Source: Lepidodermella squamata (taxonomy: Eukaryota > Gastrotricha). From it: a DNA stretch of 64,000 nucleotides. Where the stretch lies: contig JBLDXI010000007.1 in assembly GCA_047495785.1 (NCBI GenBank), positions 3,162,001-3,226,000 of the forward strand, read 5' to 3'. This document shows, one piece after another, positions 22,320 through 32,981 of this stretch. The notes under the pieces are model-generated. The model was not told the origin of the DNA. It made no database searches and worked only from the letters and a program-made list of their open reading frames with translations. Positions within the stretch are counted from its first letter, which is position 1; each line of letters starts with the position of its first letter. The position numbers and the translations under genes were made by a program.

Positions 22320-23770
22320 TTATGAATCGAATTCTGATAATGATGATGATGATGGCAATAAACGAAGGAGATGTGGACCTTGGAAAAACGGAAAACGGAA
22401 AACGGCATAACAGACGCAAGAGGAGGCAGAGGACATCAAGAAAATCTTGCTTCAAGTCAACAATATATCTGCGAAGAAATGGCCTCTTGACCGCAAGGCC
22501 TACGAGACCGACGAAGGTGAAATTCGCGATTATTATTGCCCCTGTGGCTTTGATGAAACTGAAAGACCAACAAATTACCGCCTATTCTATCAAGAAAAGT
22601 CAAGTCGCTTGGGCCATGAGGCTACTTGGGGCAGGTGGCCGTAATCGAAGCAAGTGGTCCCTGCAAGATTTTGTCGATTTCGCAAAACAACACGAGGCTA
22701 TACCGGCATCAAACCACGAGAGCTTCGTCATTGGCTGTGAATACAACACGAAACTGCTGCTTCTGCTTACCCACTCGCGGCTTTACATCACAGCCTTACC
22801 ACAGGATGTTGTGAATCTGTTCATCAATCTGTTAAATGGCATTTTCTTATGATTTTCTTATTCTCTCTATCGTATTGTCAATTGTCAGTCTATCTTGTAA
22901 ACATTTACCAGGATATTCTTCGAACAGCTTGTGTTTATCAGGCATGTGCTTAATAAACAAAACTTCAAACGGACTTTTCATGAAATCGGGTGGAAACAGA
23001 AAGTAGAACAGGCAGTGTAGGGTGGAATGAGGGCGGAACCAGTATTAGTAATGTTCCATGTAAACGCGCAATTGTTCCTTGTAATAGATTTACAGCTTGT
23101 TCCCTGGAGCCAGATGAACAGAGTTACCATGTAACATTCTGCCATGTAAAAATGTCGTCTTTCCACCCAGTTTTTTTCTGTGCGGGGAGGGAGCTCGCGG
23201 AGGCGGCCGATTCCGAAAAATGGTGCCAGGCCCGGGCTGACGAAAAGAGAAAAGCTGGGCTGGTTACGACGTATTATTGCTCGAATGGCGGCCGCACGCG
23301 ATGGGGCGTCGGATATCGCGCGTGCGATTAAAGAGGCTTTCGGCGCGGCTGTGTTCCAGATTATTTGCTGGGCGCACGTGGTGATGAATTGCGACAAGAC
23401 CAGGCCCTACAAGCGCATACCTACGGAGAAGAAGTCGGACGTGCGCGCCGATTACCAACTTTTACTGCTGCCTGAGACCTGAGACTGCCGACTGGGCGAG
23501 ATATTTCAATGACACCTGGGTCGATGGGCCGGACTGGCAAAAGACTTGGTACGAGGGTGTACGGCTACCGGCTTTCTGTCGAACAACAACCCGAACGAGG
23601 GCACCAATAACGAGGTAAAGAACATCTACACGACGCTAATTCAGTTGTTCTTGCGGAATCTCCTGGATGTGCAGTCTAGTCCCGTCCTGGTCGATTCGGC
23701 GAGATCCAAGTTCGGTCAACTGTCTTCAGAAATCGTAACTGAGACGTGGTGTCTAGCGAAACCCTGGTAA
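22320..23770 (+). pseudogene. Second degraded MULE transposase
   Basis: Plus-strand fragments in shifting frames read FVIGCEYNTKLLLLLTHSRL (about 22715-22780), then SDIARAIKEAFG...ICWAHVVMN (about 23310-23390) and TGFLSNNNPNEGTNNEVKN (about 23560-23625). These match, in order, the pre-catalytic region, the catalytic helix ending in CWAH, and the TNN/E region of Mutator-like transposases. Frameshifts and a non-matching stretch at about 22850-23180 show it is dead. It lies in the opposite orientation to the MULE remnant at 17.6-18.7 kb, on the other side of exon 2 of the helical-repeat gene. Confidence 0.65.
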
Positions 23771-23815
23771 AGTCGGATCCATTCTACGGAAGGGCGACTG
23801 GCTTTTAGGCGACAA

Positions 23816-24150
23816 CAGTGTTGGGGATTTCATTTTTCAGATTTCAAAATCAAATACGGCAGCAAACATCGTGGGGAAAATATTGAACCGTATGCGCAAA
23901 CTGTCGAGATAATCATAAGAAACTTCAGGTTTTATGGGTTTAAACCCATCCTGGTCAACAACTTCGTATTTGACACCAAAAAGTACCTAATTTTTAATGA
24001 TCCGAATAAAAACCTGTTAACGATGGAAACCTAAGTCCAAGTTTCGAGTAGCTGATGTCTGGGACATGTTCTCCCAGCGTTATTTGTGGTTGAATCCAGC
24101 AGATACATGATTTCGAAAGATTTCGACAATTTTGGGATTAGATTTCAGTG
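23816..24150 (+). mobile_element. hAT non-autonomous element, 3'-truncated copy
   Basis: It starts CAGTGTTGGGGATTT, like the complete element at 32530-32981, and shares blocks such as GGTTTAAACCCATCCTGG, GGGACATGTTCTCCC-like sequence and ATACATGATTTC in the same order. The right TIR is absent, so it is truncated. It abuts the MULE pseudogene. Confidence 0.65.
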
Positions 24151-24853
24151 TTAAATTTGGAAATAAAGTGTTCGTCTTAACGTGTTACGTTCTCGTGCTT
24201 CGCACTTCTTGATTTGTGCTGCATCCATAATATAATCAATAATGATAAATAATAAAATGCGTTGCGCACTTATTGCGCTACACACACACACACTCATTCT
24301 GAGCTGCAGATTTAAAATGTGGGCTTCAATTAGGTTTCAATTAGGCGTGCAGAAATACTGTACTTCTACTGTATTTTCTATCCGAGATTCGAAAGAAAAT
24401 ACAAAAAAACAGCACTATTTAGCCTAAATCTGTAATAAAGCGAGTTCGCGATCAGTTTCGTATTCGTAGTAGGACGAAATTCAAAACGCATTCATCTTTA
24501 TTTCCAAACTACAATTTACGAGCACTAAAGGTAGAGCGTATAAGCCACTGATAATTAGATCCGATTATTTTTATATCATCTTCATTGAGAATAAGACTCA
24601 GACTCAATTTGAGGAAGTTCGAAGTTCTAATTTATGGGCAATTAATTGTTTGAACTAAACTGGATTAAGTATAAAATATGGCACACATTAACTTTCAGAG
24701 TTACAGTCACGATAAAATAAAAAGCAACAAGATTAGACATTCACTCAAACGCTATGACTTTACATTTTCAGCCTCATTTTCAGCTCCGCACTAATATTTG
24801 GTCATACGCCTTTGGATCCGGCATTCCGAGACTGCCAAGTTCGACGTTGGCAT

Positions 24854-25909
24854 TCAGAAAACAACAATGATCGCATATAGATTGATTGACAAGAAGCTGA
24901 CAACGCTAATTAAGAACGTGGCCATGTCAATCGCCCGTGCGCAGGTAACAGACGCCGAACGGACAGATATCACCCACCTCGTGTCATTCAAACGCGGATG
25001 GCGGCTGATCGCCGCAAACATAGCAGCCTCATACAGAACCAAGGCTGCTGTAAGACCGCAGAGGAACAAGATATACTCGGCCATGAGAACAGACTCAGAG
25101 GTTTCAGGTATCTGATCTAAAACACCAGATTGTGCGACAATTAAACTGAGAAGAATGGTCGCGGTGAAAACTGGTCTATCCGAACCATCTGGCTGGAATA
25201 AAAGGGAACCGAACACTAGAACCATCAAAATGAAACACGGAACTAAATTATTGACGATGTAAGGGTGCGGTCGTCGGGAAAAAGAGACTGTGAAGATTGA
25301 GAATCCTGACGTTGAATCGCGCCTTAGATCAGATGAGGTTATACCGTAGGTCGAAGAGGCTTTGTCCAATATCCACATCTCATTCTCGAAAGAGTCGCCA
25401 AATTCAAGGCGAGATCCCCCGAAACTCACAAATTTATCAGCTTCGTCTAGCTCGAACGTGAAATCGCATGTCTGCGAGTCGAACGGGAATTTTCGCAATT
25501 TCAACGAGCATTGCGATGTGATGACTCCGAATCGCATCCAGTGGAAAAACAGCGTTCGATTTGGAACTGTTGGATAGTAGGCAATGTGAATTCGTTCTCT
25601 CCACTTCAAAGCGTTCTCGAGATAGAGATCTGTAGTTGTGTTCGCGAATCTGAGACTTGGAAGCCATACTTGAGATCGTTCAGCTACGTAAACCCGATCG
25701 GCTTCGTTAACATTTGGAGCTGTGATTTCTTGTGGGCAGCTGTCAACCACCCACTGAACATTGATCAAAGTTCCAGCCGAAATCTCACGAGCCTTGGCGT
25801 TGATGTCGAATAATTTCTTGAATCGGAGGGTCATGAAGATCTTCGTTCCAACTGATGGAGCCCTTTGAAAAAATACTCCTATTAGTAGTTGTCCGACTTG
25901 GAGTGTCAT
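24854..25909 (-). CDS. Cys-loop ligand-gated ion channel subunit, intronless, copy 1
   Basis: The 351-residue frame carries the pentameric-receptor ligand domain: SVGTKIFMTLRFKKLFDINA and VWLPSLRFANT, then the 13-residue Cys-loop from C-SLKLRKFPFDS to QT-C. Four membrane segments follow: M1 NLVPCFILMVLVFGSLLFQ, M2 FTATILLSLIVAQSGVLDQ, M3 MAEYILFLCGLTAALVLYE and M4 MATFLISVVSFLSINLYAII. The M3-M4 loop is only about 30 residues, much shorter than in most animal subunits. There is no PAR motif before M2 and no vicinal Cys pair, so ion selectivity and ligand are open. No signal peptide is convincing at the ATG; copy 2 has a 1-nt change there that removes this start. The real 5' end may be an upstream exon spliced near CAAAG|GGCTCC (about 25870) or a downstream Met. 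Confidence 0.75.
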   Translation of the reverse strand: MTLQVGQLLIGVFFQRAPSVGTKIFMTLRFKKLFDINAKAREISAGTLINVQWVVDSCPQEITAPNVNEADRVYVAERSQVWLPSLRFANTTTDLYLENALKWRERIHIAYYPTVPNRTLFFHWMRFGVITSQCSLKLRKFPFDSQTCDFTFELDEADKFVSFGGSRLEFGDSFENEMWILDKASSTYGITSSDLRRDSTSGFSIFTVSFSRRPHPYIVNNLVPCFILMVLVFGSLLFQPDGSDRPVFTATILLSLIVAQSGVLDQIPETSESVLMAEYILFLCGLTAALVLYEAAMFAAISRHPRLNDTRWVISVRSASVTCARAIDMATFLISVVSFLSINLYAIIVVF

Positions 25910-25923
25910 TTGTAAACCCTAAA

Positions 25924-25978
25924 CCCTCATTAGAAACGGGCGCTCAATCTCAATCGGCGCCCATTTCTAACCGGGGTT
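25924..25978. promoter_or_regulatory. Conserved hairpin upstream of the receptor ORF
   Basis: TTAGAAACGGGCGC and GGCGCCCATTTCTAA form a stem of about 13 bp with a 12-nt loop, between the Thr/Ser-rich gene and the receptor. The second duplicate (about 45884-45935) keeps the stem while the loop differs. It could be an intercistronic or 5' UTR structure; function unknown. Confidence 0.45.
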
Positions 25979-26139
25979 AACAAATGTTCACTCCAAATAA
26001 GCAGTTTGAGACGATATAAAATGGATTTTAAGATGCAAAGTTTCAGTGGATAGCACCCAAGGAAATAGGCATTTATAATGAGGTGATCGTGGGATTTCAG
26101 TTATTAGAATTTTATCGATTTGTGGGTACTGAGTATTAC

Positions 26140-27503
26140 TCATGTCACCTCTCTACTTATGGTTGAAAACTCGCCATATTCATACTTATTCATTGTAGCT
26201 AGGTATTTGCAAGAATTGAGGTCTTGGATGTCAACAAGAGGGATAATGTTCCCGTCGATCAAATTTGGTATGTTGAATTCGGATGCATTCATCTTGAAGT
26301 CGTAAATCCGCATTGCCTGCGTAGTTGGCCGCCGCGTAGTTGAAGATGATGGCTGCAAGGACCACACATGCATATTCTTCACCGCAGCATCGGCGTTCAC
26401 ACCATCAACTCCATATATTTGGATCGTTGCGTTACCGCCGGATAATTGATCGGCACTCAACCCACTGATATTCACGTTGGAAAAGAGAACTTCAGCACTT
26501 GTGGCTACTCCGTCTGCTAATAGGGCTGTCGAAACCTGTTTAATGAGACATTTAGCCAATAAACACTGCGTAATCCGGACTTATCATACAGAAGCTGAAT
26601 CTCCAACGCTCTGGATGATAAGCCTGAAATCGGCGATTCCAGAACTGGTGTTTGAAGATTGCCTTTCCGCTCGATACACGAAGGTATCAACCATTGGACT
26701 GGATTCATATCGATAAGACAAAGGCACGGCTTGACTGTAAGGGTTGACCTTTGACTCATAGGAAAGGAAGGCTTTACCACCAGGTCCCATTTGCAGTGAC
26801 AGATGAAGACCATCATAATTAGTGAACGTTTGTTTCTTCCCAATCGAGTCGTATCCTTTTCCGAGTTAAAAATGAGAGCTATTATTTGTGAATACAAATT
26901 GATAACCTACCGACTACAGGTGGGGATTTTGCGATTCCAAAAACCAGGTATCCATATGAAGATGAGTTGTACCTTGATGTGATATCAATTTCGATGCGGA
27001 AACCCGTTGCCGCTATATTTCGATTCAGCGGTGTTTTGACGTCCACGTAGCCAAAGTCAATTGTTTGATAGCTGTTGAGTTGAACTCCAGCCGGTGTAAG
27101 GGCTGCTCCGGGTTGCAAGGCGAATGCAGCGGTAGCGTTTAGCGAAGCATTGATCACGTTAAATGAGTTCTGGCTGAGAAACATTGGATTACTTGTTGCC
27201 AAGTAAGGCAAACTCATCGACGCAACATCAGGATCAGGCACTAAGGATCCAGTGACTATTCTTGTGGTAGAAGATGTTCTCGTGGTAGACGATGTTGGCG
27301 GGCTAGTAGTTGATGTCGAGGTTTCAATCTTCGATGTTGTTGATGGTGTACTTGGGGTTGAAGCCGTTGTGGAGGTTGTACTAGGAGAACGAGTAGTAGT
27401 GGTCGTAGTCGCTGTTGAGGTTGAAGCCGTAGTCGTAATTGCTGACGTTGTGGCGGGAATGGTAGTTAGGGCTGTTGAAGCCGTTGCTGGGCTTGTATTC
27501 AAT
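26140..27503 (-). CDS. Secreted-type Thr/Ser-rich mucin-like protein with beta-rich domain, copy 1
   Basis: On the minus strand an exon from about 27503 encodes some 85 residues of almost pure Thr/Ser/Pro/Ala (SPSTTSTTASTPSTPSTTSK within it), a likely heavily O-glycosylated linker. It leads into a domain starting DPDVASMSLPYLA and including GFRIEIDITSRYNSSSYGYL. A donor at about 26905 joins an exon carrying FLSYESKVNPYSQAVPLSYR, and a second intron (donor GTATGA, acceptor TTAAACAG) joins an exon ending at 26140 with VWSLQPSSSTTRRP. Many Asn-X-Ser/Thr sites fit secretion. The DPD-x-ASxxLPYL start is shared with the neighbouring secreted protein, so the two may be one gene. I do not recognise the fold. 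Confidence 0.55.
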
Positions 27504-27795
27504 TTCCAAAATTTGAACGCTTTCACTGTGTAGTAGCCTAACAAGTTGAGAGGATAAAAATCGTTACAGTCAAGCAGCGTAGACAAATTATTACGAGGCT
27601 GGACTCTCAAGCCATTTCAATACTGCCGAAACGAATACAGTTTTAATTTAAAATTTCTCAAAACATCACGGCTTTTTAAACTTTAGAGCCTGCATCGCAA
27701 TTTGCGTCAGCTGAGAATCCAGAATGTTCACTGTAGGATTGATGTAGATTTTTATTGGTAGATTGGAGGTTTTTTAGGTTTTATTTGCTCGTTTT

Positions 27796-28670
27796 TTATT
27801 GGAAGCTAGAACATAGTGAAAACGCACCGGAATTACCGCACCAAGCTTGCCATCTAATCGCCCCGCTGCCACCACCGACATTTGATCCAGCACCTGTCAC
27901 TACTACATCACTAAAGCAGACTGAGGTTTCTTTCGTCCCGTTCGCCGGCAGCTCAGCAATGGCAACAGTTACTTTATCGCCGTAGACCTGAATGAACATT
28001 CGGTAACTGTGCGATCCGCTCGCCGAATTAAACAAGGTTGAGCTTCCGCAAGCGGATTGAGAGATCTGGTTCGGCGAAAATGGAATCGTTCCAACTCCAG
28101 CGTTAGTAACAGACACGGAAACCCGGCCGTTACTACCAAGTTCTTGCCAAACAGATAGCCCCGTTAAACCGGTACCGGTCATACTTGAATCGCAATTAAC
28201 TGATTCGAATTTCTATCATTAAAACTAGCTCACAATGGAAACTATGACCTACTAGTAGTTTGGCCGTAACTTGTCGAAGAAAACGTGATTCCGTAGTAAC
28301 CGAGACCTGTATAAACAGCATCGATGTCGATCTCTGCTCGGAAATCGTTGTCACCAGTTGGAAAGTAGGCATTTGAATACAGGCGCCCTATTTTAGTCGA
28401 ACCACCATTCATCTGGATTCCTGCTGAAGTTTGGCCAACAGCCGTAAATTGGCTGAAAAAGCTTGGTGATACAGTGGCCCCGTTGAAAGACACCGATGCC
28501 CGATATGTTGGCGTTCCGCCGTATAAATACGGCAGTGGTAGCGAAGCAGTGTCGGGATCTTGCGCCAAAGCTTCAAAAAAACCACACAATGCCTTGGCCT
28601 AACATGCAGCTCACGCATTACCTTGAACAATCAGGAACAAAATGACCTTCATAGCCTCCATTTTGTCCAT
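27796..28670 (-). CDS. Secreted beta-rich protein, copy 1
   Basis: Exon 1 (28670-28622) encodes a signal peptide, MEAMKVILFLIVQ, continuing ALAQ after splicing to exon 2 (28570-28249). The mature part begins DPDTASLPLPYLYGG and runs through FRAEIDIDAVYTGLGYYGI. Exon 3 (from 28183) holds GLSVWQELGSNGRVSVSV, MFIQVYGDKVTVAIAELP and GGGSGAIRWQAWCGNSGAF. Donor AG|GTCATA and acceptor TTCAAG keep phase. Glycine-, serine- and valine-rich alternation suggests a beta-sandwich, and several Cys could form disulfides. The frame ends at 27796, but a donor near the end (GTAATT or GTGCGT, phase 1) could splice to CCCAG|CA at the start of the Thr/Ser-rich exon, making one two-domain protein. Family not recognised. 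Confidence 0.6.
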
Positions 28671-29249
28671 GCGAATCGTGCGAGCAAACTCCCCAAATGA
28701 AAACCTCTCACAATTGTGGGCGAGCCCTGAAGCCATCCTCATGAATTATGCACTTGCCTGCAAACATTGAGAGCGTTACTCGGCGAGTAACCACTTAGCA
28801 TTCATTAAGCGTTGAAAGAATAAAAACCGAACATGCAATAGTCGGGTGGAATGCTTCTGTAAAATGCCGCTCGTTCTCTGTTAGGCGCTATCCTGGCGAA
28901 CACGCCATCGATGTTTTTGAACTAAAATGCGCAGAACCTGACGCGCCGTGGGGGTGTTTTCCATTGACATCCTCTGTAAGAGCTAATCCTCTGTCCTGAA
29001 AAAATGGACCTCCTAATGGGTGTATTCTTTTATTCCCCACCTCGCCCGAGGTCGCCCGCCGGATTTCACGGGAAAACAATAAACAAACCGGGCTGGGCGG
29101 GCAATGAACACATTTTTTTATTCGCCCGTCTTTTTGTGGCGCTGTAGTGCATTCAGCAATACACGAGCATCTTATGCTGTAAATTTCATTGATATCAAGT
29201 ATGCTTTTTTATCGAACAGTCCTTCGTCTGATAGCAACCCAGTCGAATA

Positions 29250-30004
29250 CCGTATTTCTCGAAAATTTACCGCGGGCTATATTTATGAACAAATGATTTT
29301 TGATTCGGGTTGTATTAGGGAGTGGGGATATATACGGGTGTGCTGTTTAATTGCGAATCATCACAAAAAGCCGCGAGCAATTCGTATTAAGACGACGTTT
29401 TTAGATTGTTTTATTTGTCGATTCAGTGAAAAGGAGACGATGACGCTTTTCCATGCCAGCGAACTGTAGAATCAGCAGCTGTTGGTGATGTTGTAGCCAT
29501 TCCTTGACGCATCGACGATCGACCTTGAAGACTCTCGAGGCATCGTTTGCTGAGATTGCTTTTGCATGATCAGCCACGCGAATTTTGTATGCGAGGGAAT
29601 ACTTGCGGTGCCGCTTTCGCTTGTCTTCTTCGGACACCTGGACGGAATCTTGAAGACGATCAGGAGAGCCAGCCATCATCGATTCCAGAAGGTTAAAACG
29701 ATTAAGAAGGATATGAAAATGTTAAAATAAAACTCTGTGTCTCAGCTAGTGAATTTTCTGCTGGCTTATGAATGGTGCCAAGATCAGACGTTGCGAAGCT
29801 GCTTACGCGATAGCTAATCACTGATTACGATAATGCGTCATTAATAAGGCTTTTCTTTTGTTCCAACGCATGCTTCGCCCAAATTAAAATAGCTGTGGTA
29901 CAATTTCGAGGCCTGGGTTAAATATGAACAAACGATTTTTTCGTCGGGTTGTATTAGGGAGCGGGGATATATACAGGTGTGTCGTATATTTTCGAGAAAT
30001 ACGG
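29250..30004 (-). mobile_element. TA-flanked TIR element carrying a pogo/Tc5-type HTH fragment
   Basis: The TIR CCGTATTTCTCGAAAAT is present at both ends (TA at 29248-29249 and 30005-30006). Near each end a block of about 55 bp (TCGGGTTGTATTAGGGAG..GGGGATATATAC) occurs in the same orientation, so direct repeats sit within the inverted ends. The only coding remnant is the HTH ORF at 29401-29679. Confidence 0.8.
29401..29679 (-). pseudogene. HTH (Brinker/pogo-like) DNA-binding fragment
   Basis: This 92-residue frame contains RKYSLAYKIRVADHAKAISA followed by NDASRVFKVDRRCVKEWLQH, the helix-turn-helix layout of Tc5/pogo transposase N-termini and of the Brinker-type domain. There is no catalytic domain. 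It lies inside a TIR element and is best read as a transposase remnant. Confidence 0.6.
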
Positions 30005-30581
30005 TAGTTTGTTCTAAGTTGATTTTCAAGGCGGAATTTCGGATTTCGATGATACTAGAATACATAATTCTGCTGATTTTACTGCGATTATAGTGAGATA
30101 AAAGATGATCAAACTTTGGCTCTGTTTGGATCTTGAATAGCGCTTTCCATTTATCATCCTCAGATAACGATCAGCGCGTTTTCGTACCCACGGAAAATTC
30201 GAAATATTAATTCATCGCAAATTTAAACTCGGTATCCGGTGATCGCCAAGCCATCACAACTAGGTAGTTTTGATGATTCATCGCGTGTTCAAATTTCAAA
30301 CTTAGTCATCGCGCTATTGTCGTATGATTTTTTGTCAATTTTTCGCTGTGAAATCACATGTCCATTAACTTTTTGCTTCATCGCCCGGCGTCGCCCGGTC
30401 TCAAAAGGCCGGGCGTTACGAGCTGGCCGAGAAGTGCGGGAGATATAATTGCTGAATGCTCTGCGGACGACACGTGCGAATCGGGCTGTGCGGGCAGAAT
30501 AAAAAAATGTACATGGGTAGTGCCCGGCTTTTTTGCGTTCGCACTAGTGGATCTACTGTATTTATTTGTCTATGATTATAT

Positions 30582-30764
30582 ATCGCGGTGTGGCCGACAG
30601 AACGACTTGACTGAACTAGAAACAAATGGCATACAACTATAATTTGCATCTCCGCTAAGTCAGTCGCGAGCCGGAAAACTGAGCGCCAGCTTTTTCTGTG
30701 AATCGAATGCCATACGCGTTTTGTTTCTGTTTTAGTCAAGTCGTTCTGTCGCCCACACCGCGAT
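30582..30764. mobile_element. Foldback MITE, about 180 bp
   Basis: The arms ATCGCGGTGTGG...GACAGAACGACTTGACT and their mirror (30697-30764) are about 90% identical over 55-60 bp, around a loop of about 60 bp. Confidence 0.7.
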
Positions 30765-32529
30765 TTATTAGTGACTGCGCGCCTATGACGCATATGCGAG
30801 TGTGCGCGACCACGCGTATTGGCGAATGACTTCATATATTTATTTATAAAACGCCCTCAGCGTCAGGCGGCGGGCTAGTTTGAGCAGCGTTGTGCGGGAT
30901 AATTTTATCGGGGATATCACTGATGGAGGTTGAGAGGATCGCTATTTTCCCTGTCCCAATTATTATTTCATTAGTCCATTCTTATTATTCTTGCGAGCGC
31001 TCGTGACAGCAATATCACGTGACGTATATCATTATAACTCATCTAATTTGGCGTCTTCTTGGCTATAGTCTAATCGCTGCTGCTAGTTTTCCCCGAACCA
31101 GGTCAGGGATATCAACCCTTCACTGGCGCCGAGACCGGTCGATCACTATTAATCGTTGCCCCCTTATAGGTAAGTTAAAGAGAAAACAGTGGTAAGCTGT
31201 TACTGACAGTTGAAGGAAGTTCCAGTTGCTAAGTATTTGTGACTGAGGGCAATTCCAGTCGATTTTTTTCCGATTTTGCTCATTGAGCTCAAAAAAATAT
31301 TATCAATCGTGAGGACTCTGATACTGATGATGAGCACATTTCTAATAGCGAGTTGAAACTTCATGATAAAGTACAAAAATTCAATCCAGGGGCGTAACCA
31401 GCCTTTCACGGTTGGTGGGGCCTGGCTCATATTTTCAGGGATCAAGGAGCAAGGATCAAGAGGTCAAGGAGCTATGGCATTCAATCAGTCATCAATTCAA
31501 TTCGTCCTTTGTCAGTTTGTTAGACACGCACATTAAAGTTCAATTGTATCATTGTTGTTATTCAACCGAGAAACCGACGCTTGAACTTGTTGACCGCGAC
31601 ACCATTAACATTATCCATTCATACTGAAGTATAAATACCTACAAAAGGATAAAATAAATTGAGTCAGATACATTTCAGTCGTCTCTTCAACATCACCAGG
31701 AAACTCATCCCTTAATTACTCATCTATGAGAGCGAAGCGAGCTTCAACCACCGGTATTTCTCAACAATTCGAGCTGAAAATAGTGTAAAAATGATTCTAA
31801 ATGGCAGGCCTGTCTATAAATTTGTTTTAAAAGTTAAAAGTGATACTTTTTTCCTGCGACTTCGATACTCGTGGCGGTTGTTACTCCTTTACACAAAAGC
31901 GGCCCTTTTAACGAAGTCAGCTACCGGCCTGTATCGATCCTCTCACCGATTCTTCGAACCTTTGAAAGGGTCATTGTCGAACAGATCAAGTCTCATCTAC
32001 AGATAACACGCTTCTTTTCGCCCAGTCAGTTTGGATTCAGGCGATATCACTCATGCGACACCTGCCTGCTCAAAATTACGGAAGACTGGCGCCTGGCACA
32101 GGAGAAATATATGAAAGTCGCAGCCGTATCAATTGATCTGTCAAAAGCATTTGACACGCTACCCCGTTGGGAGTCGAAGCTTCTTTGACAAACGCTGGTT
32201 TTGATGATCACGTGAAGCTAATGGGAAGTTTTCTTTCTGAAAGATATCAAATCACAAAATTGAATGGCTCTATTTCGTCCAGCAACAGAATAGCGTATGG
32301 TGTCCCTCAAGGTAGCGTCATTGGCCCGCTTTTGTTTACCATCTACGTGAACGACATCGCCGCGGTTGCACTGCACTCAGCGATCATTCTATACGTGGAT
32401 GATACGACCATCTACTGTGCCGACCGCGATCTATCAGTCGCCCTAAACAAGTTACAAGCTAATATCGATAAGGTCAGTAAATGGCTGGGCAACAACAGCC
32501 TGATGGTTAATGCAAAGAAGTCTCAGCTT

Positions 32530-32981
32530 CAGTGTTGGGGATTTGATTTTTCAGATTTTAATTTTCACGATTTTAGACCTTTTTTAGTTGTGATTTGATT
32601 TCAGGATTTGATTTGAAAGAATAGCGATTTGATTAGCGCAAAAAATATTGATTTTAGGGATTTCAAAATCAATTGCGGCAATAAACATCGTGGGAAAACG
32701 TCGTAGGAAATGCGCAAAATGCCGGAATGATCATTTGGTTTAAACCCATCCTGGACAAAAAACGTCTTTTTTGACATCATAGGAAACCCAATTTCAAGTA
32801 ATAAACTTCTTGGACATGTTTTCCCTCGCGTTTTTTTGTGGTTTAATCTAGCATACATGATTTCCAGAGATTTCAACGATTTTGGGATTCTCAATGAGAT
32901 TTGATTTTGGGAAAAGGAAATGATTTTAGAGGGAGCGAGATTTGATTTTGATTTTGATTTCAAATCAAATCCCCAACACTG
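32530..32981. mobile_element. hAT-type non-autonomous element with 8-bp target duplication
   Basis: The TIR CAGTGTTGGGGATTTGATTT at the left mirrors the right end AAATCAAATCCCCAACACTG. The target site CTCAGCTT is duplicated on both sides (32522-32529 and 32982-32989). An 8-bp duplication plus CAG-starting TIR is characteristic of hAT elements. It has no transposase and carries many GATTTGATTT words near the ends. It inserted into the LINE reverse transcriptase ORF. Confidence 0.9.

Larger units (their letters stand above)
24340..29060. repeat. Segmental duplication, copy 1
   Basis: Colinear and same orientation with 44140-50160; most coding parts look more than 90% identical by eye. It contains a Cys-loop receptor, a Thr/Ser-rich protein and a secreted protein, all on the minus strand. 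It lacks the 908-bp hAT insertion found in copy 2 and has a shorter spacer near 27600-27780. Confidence 0.9.

Noticed and set aside
25915-25930. TAAACCCTAAACCCT resembles telomere repeats.
   Set aside because: Only two partial units; present in both duplicates as ordinary sequence.
27252-27533. A 93-residue Val/Glu/Asp-rich plus-strand ORF (also at 47214-47534).
   Set aside because: It is the antisense shadow of the Thr/Ser-rich linker.
30358-30642. A 94-residue ORF with several Cys.
   Set aside because: It overlaps a foldback MITE and shows no domain or partner exon.
31090-31175. TGGCGCCGAGACCGG at about 31127 looks like a retrotransposon primer-binding site after an LTR end.
   Set aside because: No matching LTR pair, no TG...CA boundaries and no adjacent gag could be shown.
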